Assembly: GCA_029906195.1 (NCBI GenBank)
Contig: JARWSJ010000001.1
Span: forward strand, 682,001 to 746,000
Direction: 5' to 3'
Length of the DNA stretch: 64,000 nucleotides
Source of the DNA: Chitinophagaceae bacterium 26-R-25
Lineage (GTDB): Bacteria; Bacteroidota; Bacteroidia; Chitinophagales; Chitinophagaceae
Both the position numbers and the translations under genes were made by a program. The notes below the pieces were generated by a model that was given only the letters and a program-made list of their open reading frames with translations, ran no database searches and was not told the DNA's origin. Positions 36,100 to 45,436 of this stretch are shown in pieces. The stretch's first letter is position 1. The number at the start of each line of letters is the position of its first letter.

Positions 36100-36121
36100 A
36101 GACGCATGAAAATGCGTCTTT
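36096..36121. repeat. REP-like GTAG hairpin (GCAT arms) overlapping the rhaM stop
   Basis: GTAG followed by AGACGCAT (36100-36107), a GAAA loop and ATGCGTCT (36112-36119). A degraded echo GCATGAAAATGCGTTTT follows at about 36129-36145. An AATTAAT-unit array at 36150-36186 separates it from rhaI. Confidence 0.7.
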
Positions 36122-36194
36122 GAAAAAAGCATGAAAATGCGTTTTAGGAGAATTAATAATTAATAATTAATAATTAAGAATTAATAGTCTTGCC

Positions 36195-37469
36195 ATGCAA
36201 ATTGAAAAATATAAAATAGCAGATAACAACGACAAGCAAATCGCTGCACATAAAAGAGCTTTTGGCTTTGTGTCAGAAGGCGTAAACAATGTTGAGGAAG
36301 TGTTGCAAAAGTTGAAAGACTTCCAGGTGGCCATTCCAAGCTGGGCGCTTGGTACAGGTGGTACACGCTTTGGTCGTTTCTCCGGCGGCGGGGAGCCTCG
36401 CAGTCTTGAAGAAAAGATAGAAGACATTGGTCTGCTGCATGCGCTCAATCAATCCAGCGGCGCCATTTCATTGCATATTCCATGGGATATTCCTGAGAAC
36501 TATGCAAACATAAAAGCATTGGCTGCGCAAAATGGTTTGCGTTTCGATGCCATGAACTCTAACACATTCCAGGATCAACCGGGGCAAGAGCACAGCTATA
36601 AATTTGGCTCGCTGCAGCACGTGGATAAAGCGGTGCGCCAGCAAGGGATCGATCATAACATCGAAGTGATCAAACACGGTATTGAATTGGGTTCTGATTC
36701 ATTAACTGTTTGGTTGAGTGATGGTTCTTCTTTCCCTGGTCAGTTGAATTTCCGCAAGGCACATCAACGTACTTTGGAAGGCTTGCAGGAAATATACAAA
36801 GCATTGCCTGACAACTGGAAAATGTTTGTAGAGTACAAAGCGTTTGAACCTAACTTCTATTCAATGACTGTGGGAGATTGGGGACAATCGTTTTTGTATG
36901 CGAACAAACTCGGTGATAAAGCATACACGTTGGTTGACCTGGGGCACCATTTACCAAATGCCAACATTGAGCAGATTGTTGCGTTATTGTTGGGTGAAGG
37001 TAAACTTGGTGGTTTCCATTTCAATGATTCAAAATATGGAGATGATGATTTAACGGTAGGTAGCATTAACCCTTACCAGTTGTTCCTCATCTTTAATGAA
37101 CTGGTAGAAGGTATGGATGCAAGGGGCATGAATCACGCGACCGGCTTAGGTTGGATGATCGACGCTTCACACAACATTAAAGATCCGTTAGAAGATCTGT
37201 TGCAATCTGTAGAGGCGATAAAGATCGCTTATGCGCAGGCTTTATTGGTTGATACAAAAGCATTGCAACAGGCGCAAGTTGATAATGATATTGTAAAAGC
37301 ACAGGAAATATTGCAACATGCTTATCGCACGGATGTTCGTCCGCTGGTAGCAGAAGCGAGACTGCGTTCCGGCGGAGCGTTGAGTCCGTTGGGCGTTTAC
37401 CGCAGCGAAAAAGTAAGAGAGCAATTGATAAAAAGCCGCGGCCAGAAGGCGGTGTCAACAGGCCTGTAA
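36195..37469 (+). CDS. rhaI: L-rhamnose isomerase (RhaI-type)
   Basis: This 424-residue TIM-barrel metal-dependent isomerase converts L-rhamnose to L-rhamnulose. It matches the rhizobial/Pseudomonas RhaI branch rather than E. coli RhaA: IPSWALGTGGTRFGRFSGGG near residue 50, HIPWDIPENYANIKALAAQN, a metal-ligand Glu in MFVEYKAFEPNFYSM, LVDLGHHLPNANIEQIVALL, and GGFHFNDSKYGDDDL. The length is normal for the family (slightly over 400). It follows rhaM and precedes the kinase, in operon order. Confidence 0.93.
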   Translation: MQIEKYKIADNNDKQIAAHKRAFGFVSEGVNNVEEVLQKLKDFQVAIPSWALGTGGTRFGRFSGGGEPRSLEEKIEDIGLLHALNQSSGAISLHIPWDIPENYANIKALAAQNGLRFDAMNSNTFQDQPGQEHSYKFGSLQHVDKAVRQQGIDHNIEVIKHGIELGSDSLTVWLSDGSSFPGQLNFRKAHQRTLEGLQEIYKALPDNWKMFVEYKAFEPNFYSMTVGDWGQSFLYANKLGDKAYTLVDLGHHLPNANIEQIVALLLGEGKLGGFHFNDSKYGDDDLTVGSINPYQLFLIFNELVEGMDARGMNHATGLGWMIDASHNIKDPLEDLLQSVEAIKIAYAQALLVDTKALQQAQVDNDIVKAQEILQHAYRTDVRPLVAEARLRSGGALSPLGVYRSEKVREQLIKSRGQKAVSTGL

Positions 37470-37500
37470 CTGGTGGGCACACTAATGACACGGGTTCCCG

Positions 37501-37595
37501 GTAGAGACAAGGCACTGCCTTGTCTCCTGATGCACCCTGATGGCGCGACGCACACTGATGATGCAAACAAAGACAAGGCAGTGCCTTGTCTCTAC
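37501..37595. repeat. REPIN-like inverted pair of GTAG hairpins (AAGGCA arms), between rhaI and rhaB
   Basis: GTAG at 37501 leads the stem GAGACAAGGCA/TGCCTTGTCTC (37504-37526). The tail CTGATGCACCCTGATGGCGC follows, and the inverted stem AGACAAGGCA/TGCCTTGTCT (37571-37591) ends in CTAC. The arms are the same as in the element at 28644-28745. It lies inside an operon, between two co-directional genes. Confidence 0.8.
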
Positions 37596-37622
37596 GGTAC
37601 ACATTAAAAACTCACAACTCCC

Positions 37623-39005
37623 ATGTCCTCTGTCATTGCCATATTCGACGTCGGTAAAACAAATAAGAAGCTTTTTCTTTTTGATGAGCAGTACAACATT
37701 GTCTTTGAAAAGTCGGCGAAGTTTACCGAGACGACCGATGAAGATGGTGACGCTTGCGAGAACCTTGAGAGTTTGCGTTTGAGCGTATTTGATTCATTGA
37801 GAGAAGTGTTTGGCAAGAAAGAGTTTGACATCAAGGCAATTAACTTCTCTACTTATGGTGCAAGCCTTGTGTACATTGACGAAGACGGTCAGCCGCTAAC
37901 GCCATTGTACAATTACTTAAAAAAATATCCTGAAGCGCTGAGCGAACCATTTTATAAAAAGTATGGCGGCGAAAAGAACTTCTCGCTGGAAACGGCATCG
38001 CCCGTCTTGGGCAGTTTGAACAGCGGCATGCAATTGTATCGTATCAAAAAGGAGAGGCCTGATATCTTCAGCCAAATGAAATATGCGTTGCACCTGCCGC
38101 AGTACATGAGTTACCTGATTTCTGGAATTGCACACAGCGATATTACCAGCATTGGTTGTCACACAGCGTTGTGGAACTTTGAGAAGAATGATTATCACGA
38201 GTGGGTGAAAGGTGAAGGACTGACCGATAAACTAGCACCGCTCGTTTCATCGGATGCAGTCGTTCCTGCAACTTTTCCCGGCAATAGTTATTTAGTTGGA
38301 GTTGGTTTGCATGATAGCTCTGCTGCATTGATTCCGTACCTCGTAAGTTTTCACGAGCCGTTTATCCTGATATCAACCGGCACCTGGTGCATCAGCATGA
38401 ATCCCTTTAATGACGAGCCTTTGACGAGCGAAGAGCTAGAGCTGGATTGCTTATGTTATATGACATACCAGGGCAAACATGTGAAAGCATCGAGATTGTT
38501 TGCGGGCTACGAACATGAGCAACAGGTGAAAAGAATTGCCGATCATTTCAATTCACATACGGCGAGGTACAGGAATGTTCCGTACAATGCCGACATTATT
38601 GCTTCACTGAAAAGGAAAGACCAGCTTTCGAAGAAACAAGTGGAAGCGGGTAAGTTGCATGAGTCCATCTTTGCACAAAGAGATTTGAATACCTTTGCCG
38701 ACGATGTGGAAGCCTATCATCAGCTATTGCTGGATATTATCGAACAACAGTATTTAATTACCCGTCTTGTGTTAAATGATTCGGTGAAACGTATTTTTGT
38801 TGATGGCGGCTTTAGTAAAAACGCCATTTATATGAATCTGTTGGCAGCTTTTTTCCCCGGACTCGAAGTGTTTGCAGCCTCAATGGCGCAGGCAACGGCT
38901 GTGGGTACGGCACTTTCGATTCATACAAAGTGGAATACCAAGGCTTTGCCCAATGACATTATTGAATTGAAATATTATGCGTCCGCGCATCCGTCCATAG
39001 TATGA
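37623..39005 (+). CDS. rhaB: L-rhamnulokinase-like FGGY-family carbohydrate kinase
   Basis: This 460-residue kinase phosphorylates L-rhamnulose to rhamnulose-1-P in the expected pathway. The N-terminal phosphate-binding motif is IFDVGKTNKKLFLFD. ATP-site and hinge blocks include SAALIPYLVSFHEPFILIST then GTWCISMNPFN, and the C-terminal adenosine motif is RIFVDGGFSKNAIYMNLLA. It overlaps the following lutA by 4 bases (ATGA), which implies coupled translation. The sequence is closer to Bacteroidota FGGY kinases than to E. coli RhaB, so the substrate comes from context. Confidence 0.88.
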   Translation: MSSVIAIFDVGKTNKKLFLFDEQYNIVFEKSAKFTETTDEDGDACENLESLRLSVFDSLREVFGKKEFDIKAINFSTYGASLVYIDEDGQPLTPLYNYLKKYPEALSEPFYKKYGGEKNFSLETASPVLGSLNSGMQLYRIKKERPDIFSQMKYALHLPQYMSYLISGIAHSDITSIGCHTALWNFEKNDYHEWVKGEGLTDKLAPLVSSDAVVPATFPGNSYLVGVGLHDSSAALIPYLVSFHEPFILISTGTWCISMNPFNDEPLTSEELELDCLCYMTYQGKHVKASRLFAGYEHEQQVKRIADHFNSHTARYRNVPYNADIIASLKRKDQLSKKQVEAGKLHESIFAQRDLNTFADDVEAYHQLLLDIIEQQYLITRLVLNDSVKRIFVDGGFSKNAIYMNLLAAFFPGLEVFAASMAQATAVGTALSIHTKWNTKALPNDIIELKYYASAHPSIV

Positions 39006-39736
39006 AAGTAGGTTTGTTTATTCCCTGTTATGTAGACCAGTTCTATCCCAATGCAGCCATAGCTACGCTGCAACTGCTTGAAAAATTCGGTGTTGAAGTA
39101 ACGTATCCGTTGACTCAAACATGTTGCGGACAACCGATGGCAAACTCTGGCTATGAGCATTTAACCAAAGGTTGCAATGAGCTTTTCATTAAAAATTTTG
39201 AACCATTCGATTATATAGTTGCTCCTTCCGGAAGTTGCGTTTTGCACGTCCGGGAGCATTTGCACGATCCCGCAAACGAAGAGGCCGCAACGGTTTTGCG
39301 ACATAAAGTGTATGAACTAACATCATTCCTCACAGATATTTTACAGGTAAAAGAATTGAATGCACGTTTCCCGCACAAGGTGGGCATGCACCAAAGTTGC
39401 CACGGACAAAGAGGTTTGAAGCTTTCGCAAATGAGCGAACTGGTAGCTGAGCCTTTCTCCAAACCTGGTTCATTATTGAAAATGGTCAAGGACCTCGACC
39501 TGATTGAATTGGGCAGAACAGATGAGTGTTGCGGTTTCGGCGGAACATTTTGTGTAACAGAAGAGGCTGTTTCCGCAAAAATGGGGAAGGATAGGGTAGC
39601 CGATCACCTGCATCATGGCGCGGAATACATCACCGGCGTTGACATGTCCTGCCTTATGCACATGGAGGGCATTTTAAAACGAGCGGGCAGTAAAGTAAAA
39701 GTAATTCACATCGCAGAAATATTAAACGCAGAATAA
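39002..39736 (+). CDS. lutA: L-lactate utilisation protein LutA (CCG-domain Fe-S oxidoreductase)
   Basis: This 244-residue protein has two cysteine-rich CCG domains: TQTCCGQPMANSGYEH near residue 40 and DECCGFGGTFCVTEE near residue 180, plus GMHQSCHGQRGLK. The start (MKVGLFIPCYVDQFYPNAAI) is typical of LutA/YkgE. LutABC together oxidise L-lactate to pyruvate in the cytoplasm. The ATGA overlap with rhaB and the 1-base gap to lutB show that it is built into the rhamnose operon. Confidence 0.95.
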   Translation: MKVGLFIPCYVDQFYPNAAIATLQLLEKFGVEVTYPLTQTCCGQPMANSGYEHLTKGCNELFIKNFEPFDYIVAPSGSCVLHVREHLHDPANEEAATVLRHKVYELTSFLTDILQVKELNARFPHKVGMHQSCHGQRGLKLSQMSELVAEPFSKPGSLLKMVKDLDLIELGRTDECCGFGGTFCVTEEAVSAKMGKDRVADHLHHGAEYITGVDMSCLMHMEGILKRAGSKVKVIHIAEILNAE

Positions 39737-39737
39737 A

Positions 39738-41108
39738 ATGCACGAGTCTACAAAAGATCACGCTGCATTGGCGGCGTTGTTTAATAAAGATGAAGAACGT
39801 GTCAACTGGCACGATGAAACGCTTTGGTGGATACGCCAGAAGCGCGATAAAAATGTGCACCAGTTGCCTGAGTGGGAAGCATTGAGAGAAGCGGCTTCGC
39901 AAATAAAATTCAATGTGCTTTCCAACCTGCACGATTACCTTTTGGAGTTTGAAAAGAACGCCACGGCGAACGGCGTACAGGTGCATTGGGCGGCCGACGC
40001 AAAAGAGCACAATGAAATTGTACATCGCCTGTTGCAGGAGCACAAGGTTGACCGGATGGTGAAAAGCAAATCGATGCTCACCGAAGAGTGCGGGTTGAAT
40101 GAATACCTTGCTGAGCAAGGCATTGAGGTGATTGACTCTGATCTCGGCGAACGCATTGTGCAGTTGGCAAAAGAACCGCCGAGCCATATCGTGTTGCCTT
40201 GCATTCACAAAAAGAAAGAAGAAATTGGAGACCTGTTTCATCAATATTTGGGCACACCTGCAAACGTTGCCGATCCGCAACTCTTAACCGAAGCGGCGCG
40301 CCAGCACTTGCGTGATGTGTTTCTCACAAGAAGAGCAGCGCTTACGGGCGTTAATTTTGCAGTTGCAGAAACTGGTGAATTTGTGGTGTGTACGAACGAA
40401 GGCAATGCCGACATGGGCGCGCACCTCGCAGATGTACACATCGCCAGCATGGGCATTGAAAAACTGATTCCGGAAAGAAAACATCTGGGCATTTTCTTGC
40501 GCCTGCTCACGCGAAGCGCAACAGGACAGCCGATTACAACCTATAGCAGTCATTTCAAAAAGCCGCGCAAAGAAACGCCCATTCACATCATTCTTGTAGA
40601 CAATGGAAGAAGCGTACAGCTTGGCAGAAAAGAGTTTCGCAATTCTTTGAAATGCATTCGCTGCGGTGCTTGTATGAATACATGCCCCGTATACAGAAGA
40701 AGCGGTGGACACAGCTACCATACTGCCGTAGCGGGCCCGATCGGTTCTATTTTAGCGCCGAATCTGGACATGAAAAAGTACAAGGACCTTCCATTCGCAT
40801 CAACTTTGTGTGGTTCTTGTTCCAATGTTTGTCCGGTTAAAATTGACATTCACGATCAGTTATACAAGTGGAGACAGGAATTGGTGAAAGAGGGGTATAC
40901 GCCAGCGGCAAAAACGATCAGCATGAAGTTGATGGCGCAAACACTGTCGTCGCCAACCTTGTACAATGCTGCCGGGAAATCAGGTAGGTTTGTATTGAAG
41001 CATGCGCCATTTTTGGTAAACAATAAATTGAACCCCTGGTACAAGGAACGTGAAATGCCGGAGGCACCGAAGGAATCGTTCAGGGAATGGTACAAGAAGA
41101 GGAATTAG
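39738..41108 (+). CDS. lutB: L-lactate utilisation protein LutB (LUD + 4Fe-4S)
   Basis: The 456-residue protein has an LUD domain (about 70-300; SKSMLTEECGLNEYLAEQGI, LPCIHKKKEEIGDLF, TGVNFAVAETGEFVV). A ferredoxin-like segment with two cysteine clusters follows, CIRCGACMNTCPVYRRSGGH and CGSCSNVCPVKIDIH (about 305-375), and then a C-terminal DUF3390-like helix region. It is the electron-transfer subunit of LutABC. It begins 1 base after the lutA stop. Confidence 0.95.
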   Translation: MHESTKDHAALAALFNKDEERVNWHDETLWWIRQKRDKNVHQLPEWEALREAASQIKFNVLSNLHDYLLEFEKNATANGVQVHWAADAKEHNEIVHRLLQEHKVDRMVKSKSMLTEECGLNEYLAEQGIEVIDSDLGERIVQLAKEPPSHIVLPCIHKKKEEIGDLFHQYLGTPANVADPQLLTEAARQHLRDVFLTRRAALTGVNFAVAETGEFVVCTNEGNADMGAHLADVHIASMGIEKLIPERKHLGIFLRLLTRSATGQPITTYSSHFKKPRKETPIHIILVDNGRSVQLGRKEFRNSLKCIRCGACMNTCPVYRRSGGHSYHTAVAGPIGSILAPNLDMKKYKDLPFASTLCGSCSNVCPVKIDIHDQLYKWRQELVKEGYTPAAKTISMKLMAQTLSSPTLYNAAGKSGRFVLKHAPFLVNNKLNPWYKEREMPEAPKESFREWYKKRN

Positions 41109-41158
41109 AAATTAGGAGTTAGGAATTAGGAATGCCGTAGGGGCGAATCGCATTCGCC
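41101..41158. repeat. AGGAATT array and GTAG hairpin (GGGCGAAT arms)
   Basis: Right at the lutB stop, AGGAGTT/AGGAATT units repeat (41101-41131). GTAG at 41136 then leads GGGCGAAT/ATTCGCCC (41140-41147, 41151-41158) and a CTGATGA tail. The stem sequence is unrelated to the other GTAG hairpins, but the layout is the same. Confidence 0.75.
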
Positions 41159-41215
41159 CTGATGAACAACCAACAGGATCTCAGAACACAAGAAACGACG
41201 AACATTTAAAACAAA

Positions 41216-41806
41216 ATGAACAGCAGAGACAAAATATTATCAGCCATTGCCGCAAACCAGCCCGAAAAAACGGCATTGCCCGATATTTCAGGATTCAAAG
41301 GCGCTGAAGAAGATTTGCAAAGCAAATACGCCACAGTGCTTACGACCATTGGCGGTAAGATATATTTTGTCAAAGATGAAAATGAAATCGCCGCTGCCGT
41401 TGCCACGCAGTTCTCCCAAGCCAAAAGGATTGTGAACCTTGTTGACAACCTGCACATCGAGAACGCCGAAACCGTTATTTCCGATCCTGAGATACATAAT
41501 CTGAAAAATGTTGACCTCGCCATCATCAAAGCAAAATTTGCGGTAGCCGAAAACGGTGCCGTTTGGATCACCGAAAAAGATGTGCAGCCTCGTGTATTAC
41601 CATTTATCTGCGAGCATTTAGCCGTGGTAATCAACGATGGAATAATTTTTTCCACAATGCACGAAGCCTACCAGAAAATTGCCACTTTGGAGGAATATGG
41701 CTACGGCAGCTTCATTGCCGGCCCTTCCAAAACCGCGGATATCGAACAATCACTCGTCATCGGCGCCCACGGCCCAAGAAGCATGAGTGTGTTTGTGAAG
41801 ATCTAA
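41216..41806 (+). CDS. lutC: L-lactate utilisation protein LutC (LUD domain)
   Basis: This 196-residue LUD-domain protein is the third subunit of lactate oxidation. It has the start MNSRDKILSAIAANQPE, then the family pieces AKFAVAENGAVWITEK and FICEHLAVVIND, and ends with FIAGPSKTADIEQSLVIGAH GPRSM-type nucleotide-proximal motifs. It lies 107 bases after lutB, with a repeat in between, and closes the rhamnose/lactate operon. Confidence 0.94.
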   Translation: MNSRDKILSAIAANQPEKTALPDISGFKGAEEDLQSKYATVLTTIGGKIYFVKDENEIAAAVATQFSQAKRIVNLVDNLHIENAETVISDPEIHNLKNVDLAIIKAKFAVAENGAVWITEKDVQPRVLPFICEHLAVVINDGIIFSTMHEAYQKIATLEEYGYGSFIAGPSKTADIEQSLVIGAHGPRSMSVFVKI

Positions 41807-41810
41807 GGAT

Positions 41811-41897
41811 GTACGATGTACGCCGTACGGAGTACGAAAGTGTTTAATGTGTACCACGTTGATGAATTTCGTACATCGTACTACAAACATCGTACAC
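41811..41897. repeat. GTACGATG-unit inverted array after lutC
   Basis: GTACGATGTACGCCGTACGG (41811-41830, extending to 41840) faces TTTCGTACATCGTACTACAA...CATCGTACAC (41867-41897) across about 27 bases. It may end the rhamnose/lactate transcript. Confidence 0.75.
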
Positions 41898-42163
41898 AAT
41901 TCCCGTCAGGGTGTTTCAAATAGGTAAACAAAGGTTCACATTTCTGCGCCTCCTTACTCCATATTAGTAGTATCGGCATCGATTGCGTAAATAAAGAATT
42001 CCCAAAATTTTTTTAATCGGCGGGATCAGGGTATGATTGTCAAGTATTTGAACGATCGCATTGCCAAGAATGAAAAAATCATCCTCATTTTGATCTCATC
42101 ATTCCTGCCATAGAGGTCTTTTGTGTACACCCAATAACCCAGTTTACTCAATCACACTGCTAT
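41898..42163. other. Promoter/leader region of SusC3
   Basis: It contains the candidate operator at 41978-41989 and an AT-rich block CCCAAAATTTTTTTAATCGG just after it (about 42000-42020), followed by roughly 140 bases of leader. No gene or repeat is seen in the leader. Confidence 0.45.
41978..41989. promoter_or_regulatory. Candidate LacI-family operator upstream of SusC3
   Basis: ATCGATTGCGTA, one base different from the other three sites, with the most symmetric left half (GGCATCGATTGC). It lies 175 bases before the SusC3 start. Confidence 0.55.
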
Positions 42164-45100
42164 ATGAAACGATCATTGTTTTCCCTATTCGTATCGCTAT
42201 TGATAACGATTGTGGCAACGGCGCAATCCACCCAGATCAAAGGAAAGGTGGTGGATGGCGACGGATCACCGGTCCGCGGCGCCAGCGTTGTTATCGATAA
42301 GTCCAAAACAGGTGCCTCCACTACAGACGACGGATCTTTCTCGATCTCGGTTAAAGACGGCTCACAGGTAGTTAATCTTACCATCACCAGCAAAGGTTTT
42401 AAAACAATAAGGACCGCCGCGAAAGCGGGGATTATTGCCACTATAACCATGGAGAAAGAAGTCTCCAACATGGACGAGGTGGTAGTGGTTGGTTATCAAA
42501 CCATGAAAAGGAGAGACCTTACAGGTTCCGTCTCATCCCTCAGTGCAAAAGATGTAAGAGATGTACCCTTAAGCTCAGCAGCAGAAGCCATTACCGGTCG
42601 TTTGGCGGGGGTACAGGTAACCACTACCGAAGGTCAGCCCGGAGCATCGATCCTCATTCGTGTGCGGGGAGGTGGATCACTAACACAAGATAACTCGCCG
42701 CTTTACATTGTGGACGGAATCCAGGTGGAAAACGCTTTGTCGTTGCTTTCGACTTCTGAGATTGCTTCCTATGATGTATTAAAAGATGCCTCTACAACGG
42801 CTATTTATGGGGCTCGCGGTGCAAATGGCGTGGTCGTGATCACTACCAAAAGTGGTAAAATAGGAAAAGCAAAAGTTACATACGACGGGACGTTTGGCGT
42901 AAGAAATATCTCCAAAACATTGGACGTATTGAATCCTTACGACTTCGTGAATTATCAGTCTGAGTTATACAAAACAATGTATGCGGGATCACCGGATTCA
43001 ACAAAGTTTGCCAGCAAATATGGTCAGTTTGCAGACATGGACCTGTATCATCAAATGCCGGCGGTAAACTGGCAGGAGCAGGTGTTTGGCCGTAATGCAA
43101 TGGCTCAAAACAATACCATCAACGTATCTGGTGGTGTTAAAGGAACTACTTACTCCTTAACGCTCAACAATAACAACGAAGACGCGATCATGATCGGATC
43201 TGGTTTTAAGCGTAACATGGCTTCTTTCAGACTCGACAATGCATTGTCCGACAAAATAAAAATGGGTTTCAATATCCGCTACAGCTCACAGCAGGTAGAT
43301 GGTGCCGGTACTTCCAACACCGGCAGCCAGGGAAATAACAAGCTGAGAAACGTTGTGAGATATCAACCTTATAAATCTGAAACAACATTTGATCCGGATG
43401 TTGTTCTTGACCCTGAAGCATATAAAAATACAAACCTTGTTAACCCAATCACTTTCGTAAATGACGATGTAAGACATCAGAAGCAAAATACGATTGTAGT
43501 AGATGGTTATGCAAGCTGGCAGATCGTAAAGAACCTTACATTCAAAACTACGATAGGGGCTACACGTGCGGACACCTCCAGCAATTTGTACTCTGGTGTT
43601 TCCACGTACATCGCAAGACAGTATGGCAACATGCCTGCTGCTACAATGGGAACATCGAGCGCCACTTCATTGAACAACTCAAACACGCTCGCTTATACCA
43701 ATACATTTAACAACAGACACAATGTGAACGTATTGCTGGGGCAGGAAATTTATCAAACTAAAAACAACAGTTTTAGCACAACCAACTATTGGTATCCGGC
43801 TGAAATGACATCCGACCAGGTTTTTGCACAATTTCAGTCTTCTCAGCCACCTACTGCGGCTAGTGTTCAACCGAATCCAACTTCATCCGAAACCTGGACG
43901 AAACTATTGTCATTCTTTGGCCGCGCCAATTATTCTTATGATGGCAAATACATTGCTACTTTTTCTTTGCGTGCAGACGGTTCATCAAAATTTGCCGATG
44001 GAAACCGCTGGGGTTATTATCCTTCTGCATCTGTTGCATGGCGCTTATCGCAGGAGAAATTCATGGAGGGTATTATTGGCGGTGGCGCAGCAATCAGCGA
44101 CATAAAAGTGCGTGCGAGCTACGGTACAGCAGGAAACAACAGGATTACTAATGATCAATACAGACAATCATTTACTACTTCACTGAATGAGGGTTATGGT
44201 TATAGCGTAGGCGCCACAAGTCCGGGACTAGTTTCGGGCAGCCTTGCAAATAGCGCCCTGAAATGGGAAACCACTACCACAAGAAACCTGGGTTTAGATT
44301 TGGCTTTACTTCATAACAGACTAACAGTTTCAATCGATGGTTATATAAACAACACCAAAGATTTGTTGTTGCAGGCAAATGTGCCTCCTACAAGCGGTTA
44401 CACTTCACAACTTCAAAATATTGGTAAAACACAAAATAAGGGGATCGAGCTGCAGGTGGCCGGCCAGATCATTAATAACAGAGACTTCAGCTGGTCAGCG
44501 AGTTTGAATGTCTCACGCAACTGGAATAAAATCGTTGATCTGGGTATAGATCCAACAGGACATCCTTTGCAGTCATACCTTGTTGCTTCCGGTTGGGTAA
44601 ACAGCCTGTATGATTTTTATGTTCAATTGGGTAAACCCGTTGGTCAGTTCTATGGGTATGTAACAGACGGTTTTTATACAGCAGATGATTTCTCCGGATA
44701 TGATCCTTCTACCAAAACATACACTTTAAAACCGGGCGTGGCAGATGATAGACAAGTTGCTTTGGGCGGTAAAAACATTGAGCCCGGAATGTTGAAGTTG
44801 AAAAAGATCAACACAAAAGATGGCAGCAATGTGATCACAACAGACGATCAGACAGTGCTGGGTACTGCACAACCAAAACTTACAGGTGGTTTTAATAACC
44901 AGTTTACCTACAAAGGTTTTGACATGAGCATCTTTATGAACTTTGTTTATGGTAACCAGGAGTACAATGCGAACAAGCTTGAGTTTACTACCACTTACCA
45001 GTATACAGACAATAACATGCTGGGGGTTGTGAAGGATAGATACAGAATTTATGATGAGGCAGGAAACAAGGTTACGGATCTTGCGCAATTGAATGCTATG

Positions 45101-45418
45101 AATAAAGATGCTAAAATATGGACGCCTTCAAGAGGTAACTATTTCTTGCATTCTTATGGCATTGAAGACGGATCTTTCCTCCGCATCAACAACGTTACAT
45201 TAGGTTATACACTTCCTGCGAATTTGTTGGCTAAAACCAAATTCATTTCCAAAGTGAGAATTTTTGCTACAGTAAACAACCTGTACACATTTACGAACTA
45301 CTCAGGATTTGATCCGGAAGCCAGCACAAGACGTGCAACACCGCTTACTCCGGGTGTGGACTATTCAACATACCCACGCAGCAGATATTACCTTGGCGGT
45401 CTTAGTGTAACTTTTTAA
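42164..45418 (+). CDS. SusC/RagA-family TonB-linked outer-membrane transporter (pair 3, galacturonan)
   Basis: This 1084-residue protein has a signal peptide at 1-21 (LFVSLLITIVATAQS), a carboxypeptidase-D-like domain at about 22-105 (IKGKVVDGDGSPVRGASVVI), and a plug beginning DEVVVVGYQTMKRRDLTGSV with PLYIVDGIQ and YDVLKDASTTAIYGARG. The barrel has the usual LRINNVTLGYTLPANLL near the end and terminates YLGGLSVTF. SusD3 follows after 18 bases and a PL1 pectate lyase lies further down, so the cargo is probably oligogalacturonide. The candidate LacI-type site lies upstream. Confidence 0.97.
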   Translation: MKRSLFSLFVSLLITIVATAQSTQIKGKVVDGDGSPVRGASVVIDKSKTGASTTDDGSFSISVKDGSQVVNLTITSKGFKTIRTAAKAGIIATITMEKEVSNMDEVVVVGYQTMKRRDLTGSVSSLSAKDVRDVPLSSAAEAITGRLAGVQVTTTEGQPGASILIRVRGGGSLTQDNSPLYIVDGIQVENALSLLSTSEIASYDVLKDASTTAIYGARGANGVVVITTKSGKIGKAKVTYDGTFGVRNISKTLDVLNPYDFVNYQSELYKTMYAGSPDSTKFASKYGQFADMDLYHQMPAVNWQEQVFGRNAMAQNNTINVSGGVKGTTYSLTLNNNNEDAIMIGSGFKRNMASFRLDNALSDKIKMGFNIRYSSQQVDGAGTSNTGSQGNNKLRNVVRYQPYKSETTFDPDVVLDPEAYKNTNLVNPITFVNDDVRHQKQNTIVVDGYASWQIVKNLTFKTTIGATRADTSSNLYSGVSTYIARQYGNMPAATMGTSSATSLNNSNTLAYTNTFNNRHNVNVLLGQEIYQTKNNSFSTTNYWYPAEMTSDQVFAQFQSSQPPTAASVQPNPTSSETWTKLLSFFGRANYSYDGKYIATFSLRADGSSKFADGNRWGYYPSASVAWRLSQEKFMEGIIGGGAAISDIKVRASYGTAGNNRITNDQYRQSFTTSLNEGYGYSVGATSPGLVSGSLANSALKWETTTTRNLGLDLALLHNRLTVSIDGYINNTKDLLLQANVPPTSGYTSQLQNIGKTQNKGIELQVAGQIINNRDFSWSASLNVSRNWNKIVDLGIDPTGHPLQSYLVASGWVNSLYDFYVQLGKPVGQFYGYVTDGFYTADDFSGYDPSTKTYTLKPGVADDRQVALGGKNIEPGMLKLKKINTKDGSNVITTDDQTVLGTAQPKLTGGFNNQFTYKGFDMSIFMNFVYGNQEYNANKLEFTTTYQYTDNNMLGVVKDRYRIYDEAGNKVTDLAQLNAMNKDAKIWTPSRGNYFLHSYGIEDGSFLRINNVTLGYTLPANLLAKTKFISKVRIFATVNNLYTFTNYSGFDPEASTRRATPLTPGVDYSTYPRSRYYLGGLSVTF

Positions 45419-45436
45419 TAGCAAAAGAAAATAGTA

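Noticed and set aside
39654-40280. 208-codon antisense frame opposite lutA/lutB
   Set aside because: Lies opposite clear LutA/LutB coding sequence; Phe/His-rich shadow translation.
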